Origin: UBA2279 sp034399355
GTDB taxonomy: Bacteria > Actinomycetota > Coriobacteriia > Anaerosomatales > Anaerosomataceae
Direction of reading: 5' to 3'
NCBI GenBank assembly: GCA_034399355.1
Contig: JAXMMT010000024.1
Coordinates: 1 to 27,596, forward strand
DNA length: 27,596 bases
The translations under genes were made by a program, and so were the position numbers. Under the pieces are notes generated by a model. It was not told the DNA's origin, searched no databases, and worked only from the letters and a program-made list of their open reading frames with translations. This document shows, in pieces, positions 7,928 through 16,315 of this stretch. Position 1 is the stretch's first letter, and the number at the start of each line of letters is the position of its first letter.

Positions 7928-9181
7928 TCACAGCGCCTCTTTCGCTGTCTCCTCCAGTGCCTTGTCGATCTGCCGACGCAATGCGGGCGGCAGACCCGGG
8001 ATGTCGAGGTCGAGGAAGCCGCGCGTGATCATCGAGATGGCCTCGTCTTTGGGCACGCCGCGCGACATCAGGTAGTAGATCTCCTCGGCAGCGATTGGCG
8101 AGATAGCGGCCTCATGGCTCAGCTCAGCGCCCGGAGCGCCCACGCTTGCGAGGTCCGGGATCGCCCACTGCGTGGAGTCTTCAGACATCACGATGCCGCG
8201 ACAGTCCAGATGCGCCTTGCAGTCGTTATTGCGACCGACGAGCCGTCCGCGGCTGTAGATGGTGGAGCGATCGGCTGAGACTGTGCGTGCGATCGCCTCC
8301 GAGCGCGTGCCCGCTCCCTCGAGCGAGGTCTCTGACCCGACGTCGATGTAGGAGTCGCCCAGTCCGTAGACGATCGAGTTGAAGACAGCCCGCGAGCGAT
8401 CACCGATGAGACGCGCGACCGGGAACGTCTGCAGCGAGCGGACCGGCTTGAGCATCACGTAGTTATTGACGTAGACGCCGTCTTCTTCCACGGTGACGCC
8501 GGTGCGGGGGCGCACGTGGAAGTCCTCCGACCAGTTGTGGATCATCGTGAACGTCAACTTCGCGCCCTTGCCCACATAGAACTCCGAGATACCGGCGTGC
8601 AGGCCGTTGCGCACCTTGGGGTGGATGGTGCAGCCGGTCAGTACGTTGGCCTCGGCGCCCTCTTCGAGGATGATCACGCTGTGCACGTTTTGAGAGATGT
8701 TGTTCTCCGAGACGAACAGGCAGGCCTGTATCGGCTTGTCGATCTTCTGGCCGGCCTTGACGCGGATGAAGTAGCCCTCGGTGCGGGCGAGCGCGACCTG
8801 GGCGGTGTACTTGTCCTTGTCGGGCGCGACGTTGCGCCAGTAGTACTTCTCATACATAAGCTCGGGATAGAGGGCGAGGGCCTCTTCGGTGCTCATGATC
8901 TCGAGCTTGTTGTCGAACATCTGCTCCACCTTGCGGTAGATGGGGGAGCGATCCATCTGGAAGTAGCTGCCCGAGCGACCGGCTTCGGTGGTATCGAACC
9001 CGATGCTGAGCGCGGCCTCCTTCGTCTGCTTGTTGAGAGACTCGAGCGACTCGACCGACTGCGCGTCGGCGGCCACGTCGAACGAATCCAGGTCGAGGTC
9101 CGGCCCGTAGGTCGCGGGCTTGCCTGCGGCCGTCTCGGCCAGTCTGCGTATCTCTGCCTTGCGTGCTTCTACATCTGGCAT
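7928..9181 (-). CDS. sufB: SufB/SufD-family Fe-S cluster scaffold protein
   Basis: The 417-residue protein is the SufBD beta-helix type. Residues 150-390 are beta-strand rich, with the characteristic C-terminal block ELSHEAAISPIAAEEIYYLM. The NNDCKAHLDC segment supplies two cysteines near the expected cluster-assembly region. In Suf systems a SufB dimer (or SufB-SufD) with SufC builds Fe-S clusters in the cytosol; with only one SufBD gene here, a SufB2-SufC2 minimal complex is implied. ATG 9181 is preferred because GGAG (9190-9193) lies eight bases upstream inside sufC. A GTG at 9199 would add MCGVCD but lacks an equally good SD. The gene overlaps sufC by 13 bases. Confidence 0.92.
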   Translation of the reverse strand: MPDVEARKAEIRRLAETAAGKPATYGPDLDLDSFDVAADAQSVESLESLNKQTKEAALSIGFDTTEAGRSGSYFQMDRSPIYRKVEQMFDNKLEIMSTEEALALYPELMYEKYYWRNVAPDKDKYTAQVALARTEGYFIRVKAGQKIDKPIQACLFVSENNISQNVHSVIILEEGAEANVLTGCTIHPKVRNGLHAGISEFYVGKGAKLTFTMIHNWSEDFHVRPRTGVTVEEDGVYVNNYVMLKPVRSLQTFPVARLIGDRSRAVFNSIVYGLGDSYIDVGSETSLEGAGTRSEAIARTVSADRSTIYSRGRLVGRNNDCKAHLDCRGIVMSEDSTQWAIPDLASVGAPGAELSHEAAISPIAAEEIYYLMSRGVPKDEAISMITRGFLDLDIPGLPPALRRQIDKALEETAKEAL

Positions 9182-9933
9182 ATCGCACACTCCACACACT
9201 TGTCGTAGCCGTGCTTGCCTATCTCGCCGATCAAGTCGAGCGGGTTGCCTCGGCAGGCAAGTCTTCCGTTGTAGAGCACGTGGCCGATGTCGGCGTTCAC
9301 GTACTCGAGGATGTGACCGGTGTGCGTGACGATGAGCCCCGACCGCGTCCCCTTGCCGACGCGCTCGGCCTTGAGCAGCCGGTTCATCGCCTGGCCCACA
9401 ACTGCGATGTTGTCGAGGTCGACGCCGGACTCCGGCTCGTCGAACAGCGTTAACTCGGGTGCCTGCGCGATGAGCTGCGCCATCTCAGAGCGCTTCATCT
9501 CGCCTCCCGAGAAGCCCATGTTCACGTCACGGTCGACCATCTTGGAAAGCGACAGATTGCCGATAAGGTCGGCGAGCAGTTCCTCGTGCTCGCCCTCGCC
9601 GGCAGCCATTTCGATGAGTTGCCGCAGCTTGATGCCGCGCACGGCGGGTGGCCGCTGGAAGGCGACGCCGATACCGAGTCGCGCGCGCTCATCGATCTCG
9701 AGGTTGGCCAGGTCCGTGCCCTTGAAGGTGATGCTACCCTGCGTGACGCGGTAGCCGGGCAGACCGACAATCGTGTTGAGCAGCGTCGTCTTGCCGCCAC
9801 CATTGGGGCCGAGCAGTACGTGCGTCTCGCCCTCGTTGATGGTGAGGTTGATGCCGCGCAAGACCTCGTGGTCGCCCACGGTGACGTGCAGGTTCTCGAC
9901 GACGAGCAGCGGTTGCTGTCGATCAGAACTCAT
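9169..9933 (-). CDS. sufC: SufC, Fe-S assembly ABC ATPase with C-terminal CxxCxxC
   Basis: The 254-residue ATPase shows Walker A GPNGGGKTT, Q-loop AFQRPPAV, signature FSGGEMKRSEMAQ and Walker B LTLFDEPESGVDLD. The FSGGE and DEPESGVD forms are diagnostic for SufC rather than transport ATPases. It powers conformational change of the SufB scaffold in the cytosol. ATG 9933 is chosen because homology begins there (QPLLVVENLHVTVG) and it sits at the end of the intergenic region; the SD is weak (GGGGTG). Unusually, it ends in KCVECAICQM, placing Cys246, Cys249 and Cys252 as a CxxCxxC tail absent from the E. coli protein. It is co-transcribed with sufB and divergent from the MutY-like gene. Confidence 0.94.
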   Translation of the reverse strand: MSSDRQQPLLVVENLHVTVGDHEVLRGINLTINEGETHVLLGPNGGGKTTLLNTIVGLPGYRVTQGSITFKGTDLANLEIDERARLGIGVAFQRPPAVRGIKLRQLIEMAAGEGEHEELLADLIGNLSLSKMVDRDVNMGFSGGEMKRSEMAQLIAQAPELTLFDEPESGVDLDNIAVVGQAMNRLLKAERVGKGTRSGLIVTHTGHILEYVNADIGHVLYNGRLACRGNPLDLIGEIGKHGYDKCVECAICQM

Positions 9934-10069
9934 ACGAACACCCCGATTCGGTGATAAGTGACTGTCTGCCAATCTACCCAAGATACGTCGCCGACACCAC
10001 CGCGGACGGCACGCGAAATGCTGGCATCGCGTAGGATGCACTCACGTAGCACCTGCCGAGGAGACTCGC

Positions 10070-10879
10070 GTGGAAGAACCGCTCGCACACTTTCGAGACA
10101 CGGTGCTCGACTACTACGCCGAGCACGGCCGCGATCTTCCGTGGCGCCGGACCCGCGATCCCTACGGAGTCCTCGTCTCCGAGGTCATGCTACAGCAGAC
10201 ACAGGTTTCGCGCGTGCTCGGCAAGTGGGAGGAGTTCTGCGACGAGTTCCCTGATCTCGAGACGCTTGCTCAAGCGCCTCTCGAGGACGTGCTGCGTGTG
10301 TGGAGCGGCCTCGGCTACAACCGTCGCGCCCAGTCGCTCAAGCGTATCGCCGAGATCGTGATCGCCGAGTACAGTGGGCAGCTGCCCGACACACTCGAAG
10401 GCCTGATGGCGCTGCCCGGCATCGGGCACGCGACGGCAGCACAAGTGCTCGCCTTCGCGTTCGACACTGGCGTGCCCTTTATCGAGACGAACATCCGCAG
10501 CGTCTATCTGCACCACTTCTTCGAAGACGCGGAAGACGTTCCGGACGCAGCGATACTCCCGCTCGTGGAGGCGACGATGGACGCGGAAGACCCTCGCGAG
10601 TGGTACTACGCGCTCATGGACTACGGGACCGACCTCAAGAAGCGGCTGCCCAACCCGAGTCGGCGCAGCAGACATCACACGACGCAGTCGCAGTTCGAGG
10701 GCTCGACGCGCCAACTCCGGGGGCGCGTCCTCCGTGCGCTTGTCGACACGCCGGGTCTCTCGGCAGAAGAACTGGCCGAGACCGTCGCGTTCGGGCCTGA
10801 TCGCGTGGCCGACGTCCTCGCGGCTCTGGTGGCCGAAGGGTTCCTCTCCGAGAGTGGTGGCTGCTACCGGATCGTGTGA
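10070..10879 (+). CDS. MutY-like A/G adenine glycosylase, Fe-S cluster-less variant with winged-helix tail
   Basis: The 269-residue HhH-GPD protein contains the MutY-type SEVMLQQTQV (Glu38, equivalent to the catalytic Glu37 of E. coli MutY) and the helix-hairpin-helix LPGIGHATA (115-123). Two departures stand out. The four-cysteine Fe-S loop is absent, with only Cys57 and Cys265 in the protein, the loop region reading KKRLPNPSRRSRHH. The catalytic-Asp motif LDGN is replaced by IETN (Glu139). The last 60 residues look like a small winged helix (LSAEELAETVAFGPDRVADV) rather than the Nudix-like 8-oxoG domain. The family is recognisable among clusterless MutY relatives, but substrate and activity are uncertain. 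GTG 10070 has GAGGAG six bases upstream. Confidence 0.85.
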   Translation: MEEPLAHFRDTVLDYYAEHGRDLPWRRTRDPYGVLVSEVMLQQTQVSRVLGKWEEFCDEFPDLETLAQAPLEDVLRVWSGLGYNRRAQSLKRIAEIVIAEYSGQLPDTLEGLMALPGIGHATAAQVLAFAFDTGVPFIETNIRSVYLHHFFEDAEDVPDAAILPLVEATMDAEDPREWYYALMDYGTDLKKRLPNPSRRSRHHTTQSQFEGSTRQLRGRVLRALVDTPGLSAEELAETVAFGPDRVADVLAALVAEGFLSESGGCYRIV

Positions 10880-11024
10880 CGGATTCCCAAAATCTGCCGC
10901 CCGTCAGATGGCCATCAATGCGCAGCGAAAGTCGTCCGATGTATATAACAGTAGGCGTTCCTGCGGGGGCGCCAGCGTCGAGAACCGTGGCCGCGGGCGC
11001 TGGAAAGACACAGCTGGCTACGAT

Positions 11025-11056
11025 GAGAACCCGTTCGGTCCCCCGGGCGGGTTCTC
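11025..11056. terminator. Hairpin between convergent genes, possible terminator
   Basis: GAGAACCCG (11025-11033) and CGGGTTCTC (11048-11056) form a 9-bp stem with a GC-rich 14-base loop. It lies 10 bases past the larC stop and 145 bases past the MutY-like gene. No T tract follows on either strand, so it may be a weak or factor-assisted terminator. Confidence 0.35.
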
Positions 11057-11066
11057 CTATGTACTG

Positions 11067-12242
11067 CTACTCGCCGAGCAGCTCCCCGGCTTCCTCGGCC
11101 AACAGGCGCGCGACCTCCGCGATGGCCATACCGCGCTCGCGAGCAAGGCGCGCGCAGTCATCGGCTTCGGCGCGTATACGCGGTGTCGCGCCCGGCGCGT
11201 CGGAGAGCTTGAAGCGGACGGTTCCCATGCTGGTCTCCAGCGTGATCTCGCGGCGCGGGGCGACCACACGCGTTGCGGGCAGCATGCGTACGCCCAGCGT
11301 CCCGGTCTCGGCGAGGAAAGTACGTGCGACGTCGCTCGCGTCCGCCGTGCGCACGAGCGCGCTCAGCACGACTGCAGGACGGCCCTTCTTCACTACGACA
11401 GGGGTCATCCACACATCGAGCGCCGCCGTCTCGCGCAGGCGGTCGGCCGCGTGCGCGAGATGCTCGCCGCTCAGGTGGTCGATCGTGCTCTCGAGCAACA
11501 CAACGTCCTCGGTGTCGTTGTGGGTTTCGGGGAAGGGGTCCCCGAGCATGAGGCGTGCGATGTTGGGACGCGCAAGCTCGCGGGTACCGGCTCCGTGCCC
11601 GATCGCGCGCAGCGTCATCGACGGCATCGGACCGAAGGCGTCAGCGTGGACGCGCAACAGCGCCGCACCGGTAGGTGTGGTGAGCTCACCGGCGAGGTCG
11701 GTTCCCAGCACCGGAACACCCTCGAGCAGCAGGGCAGTGGCAGGAGCGGGGACGGGCAGCACGCCGTGTGCGGTGTCGACGGTGCCGCTGCCGACGGCCA
11801 CGGGCGAGGACACGAGCCGCTCGATACCGAGGGTGTGCAAACCGAGCGCCACGCCCACGACGTCGACGATGCTGTCGATCGCGCCGACCTCATGGAAGTG
11901 CACCTGCTCCGGTGTCGTGCCGTGCACGGCTGCCTCGGCCTCGGCGATGAGCGCGAAGGTCGCAAGCGCCTTCTCGCGCACGGCCTGCGGCAGCGTGGCG
12001 CCTTCGATCAGCGCGCGGATGTCGCTCCAGTGGCGGTGCTCGCTGTCATCCGGCGCGTCGACCGTGAGATGGACGCCGCGAACACCCGCCCGCACAACCT
12101 CGGTCGTCTCGATGCGCACGTAGCCCAGGCCGAAGCCCTCGAGAGTCCCACGCAGCACTGCAAGGTCGAAGCCTGCGTCGATGAGTGCCGAGAGAAGCTT
12201 GTCGCCGCTGGCGCCAGTGGTGCAGTCGAGGTAGGCGATCAT
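11067..12242 (-). CDS. larC: LarC, nickel insertion protein (nickel-pincer cofactor biosynthesis)
   Basis: The 391-residue protein starts MIAYLDCTTGASGDKLLSAL, the typical LarC/DUF111 N-terminus. It has the His-rich HFHEVGAIDSIVD block and the GAGTRELARPN and PVVVKKGRPA segments of the family. LarC inserts nickel into the bis-thiocarboxylated pyridinium mononucleotide in a CTP-dependent reaction, the last step of the pincer cofactor used by LarA-type racemases and epimerases. In some lactobacilli larC is split and joined by a programmed frameshift; here it is one continuous frame. ATG 12242 overlaps the larB stop as ATGA. An upstream in-frame extension to 12422 lies inside larB and is rejected. 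No LarA or LarE gene is in the window. Confidence 0.93.
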   Translation of the reverse strand: MIAYLDCTTGASGDKLLSALIDAGFDLAVLRGTLEGFGLGYVRIETTEVVRAGVRGVHLTVDAPDDSEHRHWSDIRALIEGATLPQAVREKALATFALIAEAEAAVHGTTPEQVHFHEVGAIDSIVDVVGVALGLHTLGIERLVSSPVAVGSGTVDTAHGVLPVPAPATALLLEGVPVLGTDLAGELTTPTGAALLRVHADAFGPMPSMTLRAIGHGAGTRELARPNIARLMLGDPFPETHNDTEDVVLLESTIDHLSGEHLAHAADRLRETAALDVWMTPVVVKKGRPAVVLSALVRTADASDVARTFLAETGTLGVRMLPATRVVAPRREITLETSMGTVRFKLSDAPGATPRIRAEADDCARLARERGMAIAEVARLLAEEAGELLGE

Positions 12243-13003
12243 CTCGGTTCTGCTGCTGCCGCGTGGTTGATCCGGCTTGCGAGCGCTGCCGCTCCAAAGC
12301 CGTTGTCGATGTTGACGACGCCCATGCCGGAGGCGCAGGAGTTGAGCATCGTGAGCAGGGCGGAAACGCCGCCGAACGACGCACCGTAGCCCACGGACGT
12401 GGGCAGCGCGACGACAGGGCATGCGACGAGACCGGTGACGAGTGACGGCAGCGCGCCCTCCATGCCGGCGACGGCGATGATGACATTCGCGTCTCGCAGG
12501 ACCTCCTGGTGGGCGAGCAGGCGATGGAGACCGGCGATGCCGACGTCGTACAGCCGCGTCACGCGGTTGCCCATCACTTCGGCCGAGATGGCGGCTTCCT
12601 CGGCCACCGGCACGTCTGCAGTACCACCCGATGCGATCACGATGTGTCCGACGGTCGGCCGTGTCTCGCGGCGGTCGACGACGAGCAGCCCGGGCTCTTC
12701 GAAGTAGCGCGCGTCGAGCGCGAACTGGGCGACCGCCTGGAAGTGCGTCGCACTCGCGCGCGTACCCAAGACGACATCACCGTGTTCGAGTATCTCGCGC
12801 GCGATCGAGCGCACCTGCGAGGGCGTCTTACCCTGGCAGAAGATCACTTCGGCAAAACCGCAGCGGATACCCCGGTGGTGGTCGATCTTGGCCTCGCCGA
12901 TGTCGGCGAAGGGCAGCGAGGAGAGTTGGCCGGCAGCATCTTCCACGCCACACTCGCCTTTGGCGACGGCCTCAAGCAGCGATCTCAGCTCATCCGGACC
13001 CAT
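12239..13003 (-). CDS. larB: LarB, pyridinium-3,5-biscarboxylate mononucleotide synthase
   Basis: The 254-residue protein has the PurE-like Rossmann core of LarB. Features include EVIFCQGKTPSQVRSIA, the VIASGGTADVPVAEEAA block and the C-terminal VGYGASFGGVSALLTMLNS. Cys223 follows as the likely catalytic cysteine, and then GMGVVNIDNGFGAA. LarB carboxylates and hydrolyses nicotinate adenine dinucleotide to start nickel-pincer cofactor synthesis. ATG 13003 has GGAGG six bases upstream. The gene precedes larC with a 4-base overlap, so the pair is one operon; the promoter must lie in the short gap shared with the divergent GGDEF gene, where GTTATA-like boxes are present but no good -35. Confidence 0.94.
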   Translation of the reverse strand: MGPDELRSLLEAVAKGECGVEDAAGQLSSLPFADIGEAKIDHHRGIRCGFAEVIFCQGKTPSQVRSIAREILEHGDVVLGTRASATHFQAVAQFALDARYFEEPGLLVVDRRETRPTVGHIVIASGGTADVPVAEEAAISAEVMGNRVTRLYDVGIAGLHRLLAHQEVLRDANVIIAVAGMEGALPSLVTGLVACPVVALPTSVGYGASFGGVSALLTMLNSCASGMGVVNIDNGFGAAALASRINHAAAAEPR

Positions 13004-13106
13004 GCGGTTCCTCCATTGCTCGCTTCCTGCGGTTTTGCGACTGATGCAGCAACTCCGTGAAGGTTATACTCATTAGAGGATACCCGCTATACGGAGGATA
13101 CGCCGC

Positions 13107-14672
13107 GTGGTTCCCTCGCCCAACAAAGGTCGGATCGAGCTCGACAGCAGGACGTTCCTGATCGTCAGGAGCGTCGCATCGGTGTTCCTGGTCGGGCTGT
13201 ATCTCGCATCGACGCGAGACCTCCCGGGTACGCCCGAGCATACCTCGTTCCTGGTGGGCATGAGCGTGTGGATGCTCTACACGCTCGGCGTCGGCATCGC
13301 ACGGCTCGCAATCCCGGATCTCGACTTCCAGCAGCTCATGCACGTCACGTTGCCGGTCGACTGTATCGCCCTCGGTGCCCTGGTGTTCTCGACCGGCTCC
13401 CTGTACGACCCTTTCTACGTCTGGGTGATGCTCGAGTCCATGCTGTACGCGACCGTGTACCGGCGCGCACGTGCCTGGATATACTCGGCGTTTCTGGTGA
13501 TTGCCTACCTTGTCGGCCACATTGCAGCGCCTAGTCTGGACACGTCCGGAGTTCACTGGCTATTCCTCGCGATGAAGGCCGTGGCCGTGTTGGTGATAGG
13601 CTGGTTCGTCGGTCTCATGATCGAGCGGCAGGAGTACCGCGCGGACGAGGCCGAAGACCGCGTCGACGACACGTCGGAGCTCAATACACGGCTTGAGCGC
13701 AGCGTGGCCGAACTCCGTGCCATCGCTGAGATATCCGAGATCATCCACTCGACACTCGACTTCGACACCGTCGGCCCGATCGTTCTCGAATCGCTGCAGA
13801 AGGTGATCGACATCCCCGCAGCGTGCATCTTCGTTGTGGACAAGGCCAAGGGCCAGACGCTCTTCTCGGCCAGCAAGGGACTGCGCGCAGACATCTCGCG
13901 CACGTACGGGCAAGTGGACTATGCGAGCGGCGACCTGGGTGTTTCCGACGAGCACTTCTCCTGTTTGGAGCTGATCGACCACAACAAGATGGTCGTCGTC
14001 TTCTGTGCCGGTGGAGAAGCGATCGAGACATTGGGAACCGACGACCGCATCGTGTTGCAGGCGGTTGCATCCGAGCTCGTCGTGGCCGTGGAGAACTCGC
14101 AACTGTACAAGTTGACCAAGCGGCTCGCCATTACTGACGAGCTTACCGACCTCTACAACTACCGCTATCTCCAGCAGCGCCTTGACGGCGAGATCGGACG
14201 CGCCGGCCGCTACAGCAAGCAGCTGTCATTTCTGATGATCGATATCGACGACTTCAAGTCGGTCAACGACAGCTACGGGCACCTCGTGGGCGACGGCGTG
14301 CTCTCGGAGCTTGGCCGCGTCTTGAAGACCGCCGTGCGCGAAGTCGACGTTGTGGCGCGCTACGGCGGCGAGGAGTTTTCAGTGCTCCTACCCGAGACCG
14401 ATGCATCGGGCGCCTTCATCGTTGCCGAGAAGATCCGTGAGATGGTGAGCCTCAACCGTTTCTTCGACGCGGAGGGGGAGCCCAGCATCCACGTCACGGT
14501 GAGCATCGGTGTGGCGAACCTGCCGCTGCATGCCGAAGACAAGGAATCGCTGTTGCGGCAGGCTGACGATGCGCTCTACCAGGCGAAGGCGGTGGGCAAA
14601 GACCGCGTGAGGGCGCCGAGGATACGCCGCAACAGGCTCGACATCACGCCGGAAGGGGAGTTGAAGTCGTGA
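13107..14672 (+). CDS. Membrane-anchored GAF-GGDEF diguanylate cyclase
   Basis: The 521-residue protein has five to six membrane helices in residues 15-175 and a short coiled segment (about 178-205). A GAF-like sensor domain (about 205-335) and a GGDEF domain (about 340-505) follow. The active-site motif is intact as GGEEF (420-424), and an inhibitory-site RxxD (Arg411-Asp414) sits five residues before it, so the enzyme should make cyclic di-GMP and be product-inhibited. Substrate and metal residues DIDDFKSVND are present. GTG 13107 has GGAGG nine bases upstream. A -10-like TATACT occurs at 13065-13070, but a matching -35 is not convincing. Its stop overlaps the start of pheA. The signal sensed is unknown. 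Confidence 0.92.
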   Translation: MVPSPNKGRIELDSRTFLIVRSVASVFLVGLYLASTRDLPGTPEHTSFLVGMSVWMLYTLGVGIARLAIPDLDFQQLMHVTLPVDCIALGALVFSTGSLYDPFYVWVMLESMLYATVYRRARAWIYSAFLVIAYLVGHIAAPSLDTSGVHWLFLAMKAVAVLVIGWFVGLMIERQEYRADEAEDRVDDTSELNTRLERSVAELRAIAEISEIIHSTLDFDTVGPIVLESLQKVIDIPAACIFVVDKAKGQTLFSASKGLRADISRTYGQVDYASGDLGVSDEHFSCLELIDHNKMVVVFCAGGEAIETLGTDDRIVLQAVASELVVAVENSQLYKLTKRLAITDELTDLYNYRYLQQRLDGEIGRAGRYSKQLSFLMIDIDDFKSVNDSYGHLVGDGVLSELGRVLKTAVREVDVVARYGGEEFSVLLPETDASGAFIVAEKIREMVSLNRFFDAEGEPSIHVTVSIGVANLPLHAEDKESLLRQADDALYQAKAVGKDRVRAPRIRRNRLDITPEGELKS

Positions 14673-15490
14673 CGAAGTGTGCATTCCTCGGCCCAGCCGG
14701 TACGTTCACCGAGGAGGCCCTGCTCTCGCTCGAGATTCCCGGGGTTGAGCCGGTGCCCTGTGCGACCATCGGTGATGTCCTCGCGGCGGCTTCTGACGGC
14801 CGCGCAGAGTACGGCGTCGTGCCCATCGAGAACTCGGTCGAAGGGAGCGTCAACGCAACGCTCGACGCGCTCGCGTTCGACACGGAGCTCTATATCCAGC
14901 GCGAGCTCGTGCGTGACATCAACCACGCGCTGATCGTCGCCCCCGGCGTCACCATGGAAGACGTGACTGCAGTTGTGAGCCATCCGCAGGCGACGGCACA
15001 GTGCCGCTGCTGGCTCGCAGAGCACCTCCCGGGACGCCCCATACTCGCGGCGAACTCAACCGCTGAGGCAGCGACGCGCGCTGTAGCCGAGCCGGGCCTT
15101 GCGGCCGTGGGTACTGCGCTTGCCGCCGAGCTCAATGGTGGCGTTGTTCTACATGCGTCGATCGAAGACTTCGAGGGGAACCAGACGCGCTTCATCGTCC
15201 TTGGCAAGGAGTTGCAGAAGCGCACCGGACACGACAAGACGTCGCTCGCGCTCTTCATGCACGAGGACAAGCCGGGCGCACTGCTCATGATCCTGTCCGA
15301 GTTCGCGTTCGGGCAGATCAGCCTCACGAAGATCCAGTCCCGCCCCACGAAGCGGGCGTTGGGCGAGTACATGTTCTACGTGGACCTCGAGGGTCACGTA
15401 GAAGACGACGCGGTCGCCCTTGCGCTCGAATGTCTTCGCCTCAAGCTGCGCTCCGTGAAGCTGCTCGGCAGCTACCCGAACTCCCGCTAG
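14669..15490 (+). CDS. pheA: Prephenate dehydratase
   Basis: The 273-residue monofunctional enzyme has the catalytic PDT domain (1-180) with FLGPAGTFTEEA and the substrate motif NQTRFIVL. An ACT regulatory domain follows (about 190-270) with the IQSRPTK variant of the ESRP phenylalanine-binding motif. It converts prephenate to phenylpyruvate in phenylalanine synthesis in the cytosol and is normally feedback-inhibited by Phe through ACT. The GTG start overlaps the GGDEF stop as GTGA, so translation is coupled to the diguanylate cyclase gene; the SD ggaaggggag lies in the upstream gene. No chorismate mutase domain is fused. Confidence 0.95.
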   Translation: MTKCAFLGPAGTFTEEALLSLEIPGVEPVPCATIGDVLAAASDGRAEYGVVPIENSVEGSVNATLDALAFDTELYIQRELVRDINHALIVAPGVTMEDVTAVVSHPQATAQCRCWLAEHLPGRPILAANSTAEAATRAVAEPGLAAVGTALAAELNGGVVLHASIEDFEGNQTRFIVLGKELQKRTGHDKTSLALFMHEDKPGALLMILSEFAFGQISLTKIQSRPTKRALGEYMFYVDLEGHVEDDAVALALECLRLKLRSVKLLGSYPNSR

Positions 15491-15495
15491 CCGAG

Positions 15496-15520
15496 TTCTG
15501 CTTGCACGCAGAATCTTATT
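15496..15520 (+). terminator. Weak hairpin after pheA
   Basis: TTCTGC (15496-15501) and GCAGAA (15508-15513) form a 6-bp stem with a 6-base loop followed by TCTTATT. The position just after the pheA stop fits a terminator, but the stem is short and AT-rich for this genome. Confidence 0.3.
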
Positions 15521-15536
15521 CACGGCATCAAGAAAC

Positions 15537-15565
15537 TTGATACCCAGCGCCGTGGCGTGTAGATT
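15537..15565 (+). promoter_or_regulatory. Promoter of the PHP-domain gene
   Basis: TTGATA (15537-15542) and TAGATT (15560-15565) are spaced by 17 bases, a good sigma70-type match. The predicted start site would leave a leader of about 25 bases before the ATG at 15597. Confidence 0.55.
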
Positions 15566-15596
15566 CAGAAGTGACTCTGATGCCTCCGGTGAGGGG

Positions 15597-16313
15597 ATGA
15601 CCGTGCCGAAATACGCGGTCGATTTGCACAACCATACGCCGCTGCTGCCGTGCGACTATCGCGGGTCGCTCGAGACCACGCCGCGCGAGATCGTCGACGC
15701 CGCACTGTCGGCGGGCCTCAGCGTCTATGCGGTCACCGATCACTTCTCGGTCGACTTCTGTGAGCGACTGCTGGACGCCGCCGACGAGGCTGCCGCCGAG
15801 ACGGGACGTCGTTTGCTCGTCGTGCCTGGTGCCGAGCTCAAGATCAGTCACGGTGCCGACGAGGTGCACGTGCTCGCGTTGCTCCCGCCGGAGCGTGCCA
15901 CCCGCGCGTTCGCCGAGTTCATCGGAGTCCTCGGCCTGACGTCACCCATCGCACCGGTGTGCGAACTGCATCGCGTCACGGTCACCCATGAGCCGCGCGA
16001 GGTCTTCAAGATCATCGAGGCGCTCGGCGGAGTGGGCATCGTCGCACATATGGACCGTGCGTTCGGACCGTACCGCCTATTGGACTCGCCGTTCGTCGAC
16101 ACGCTGCTGTCCTCCGAACACGTGCGTGCAGTCGAGGTCGTCGACAAGCGGTGCGCCAAAGTACTCGCGGGCTACGATGTGACCGTTGTGAGGTCGTCGG
16201 ACTCGCATTCGCACACCGAGATCGGCCGGCGCCGTACACGGCTGAAGATGGCGGGACTCGACTTCCGCTCGCTCAGGGATGCGCTTACCACGCCTGTCGC
16301 CCTCGCCGTTTAG
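15597..16313 (+). CDS. PHP-domain metal-dependent phosphoesterase
   Basis: The 238-residue protein displays the four PHP motifs: DLHNHTPL (HxH), AVTDHFSV, GIVAHMDR and the C-terminal SSDSHSH, together with the metal-bridging Glu in VPGAELKIS. PHP proteins of this size hydrolyse phosphoesters such as histidinol phosphate, nucleotides or short RNA with two or three metal ions. The substrate is not evident here. ATG 15597 is only two or three bases after GAGGGG, so GTG 15603 (better spaced) may be the real start. The gene follows its own promoter and ends two bases before the stop of the convergent ATPase gene. Confidence 0.85.
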   Translation: MTVPKYAVDLHNHTPLLPCDYRGSLETTPREIVDAALSAGLSVYAVTDHFSVDFCERLLDAADEAAAETGRRLLVVPGAELKISHGADEVHVLALLPPERATRAFAEFIGVLGLTSPIAPVCELHRVTVTHEPREVFKIIEALGGVGIVAHMDRAFGPYRLLDSPFVDTLLSSEHVRAVEVVDKRCAKVLAGYDVTVVRSSDSHSHTEIGRRRTRLKMAGLDFRSLRDALTTPVALAV

Positions 16314-16315
16314 CT

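Noticed and set aside
8516..9208. 230-residue plus-strand open frame
   Set aside because: It is antisense to sufB; its repetitive Leu/Val/Arg/Asp composition is typical of a reversed coding strand.
10734..12389. Long 551-residue plus-strand open frame
   Set aside because: It is antisense to larC and larB, which have clear family motifs; the translation has no recognisable domain and is a GC-rich shadow frame.
13065..13070. TATACT as the GGDEF gene's -10 box
   Set aside because: The hexamer is good, but no -35 is found at 16-19 bases and no TG extension is present, so it is mentioned in the gene entry rather than called.
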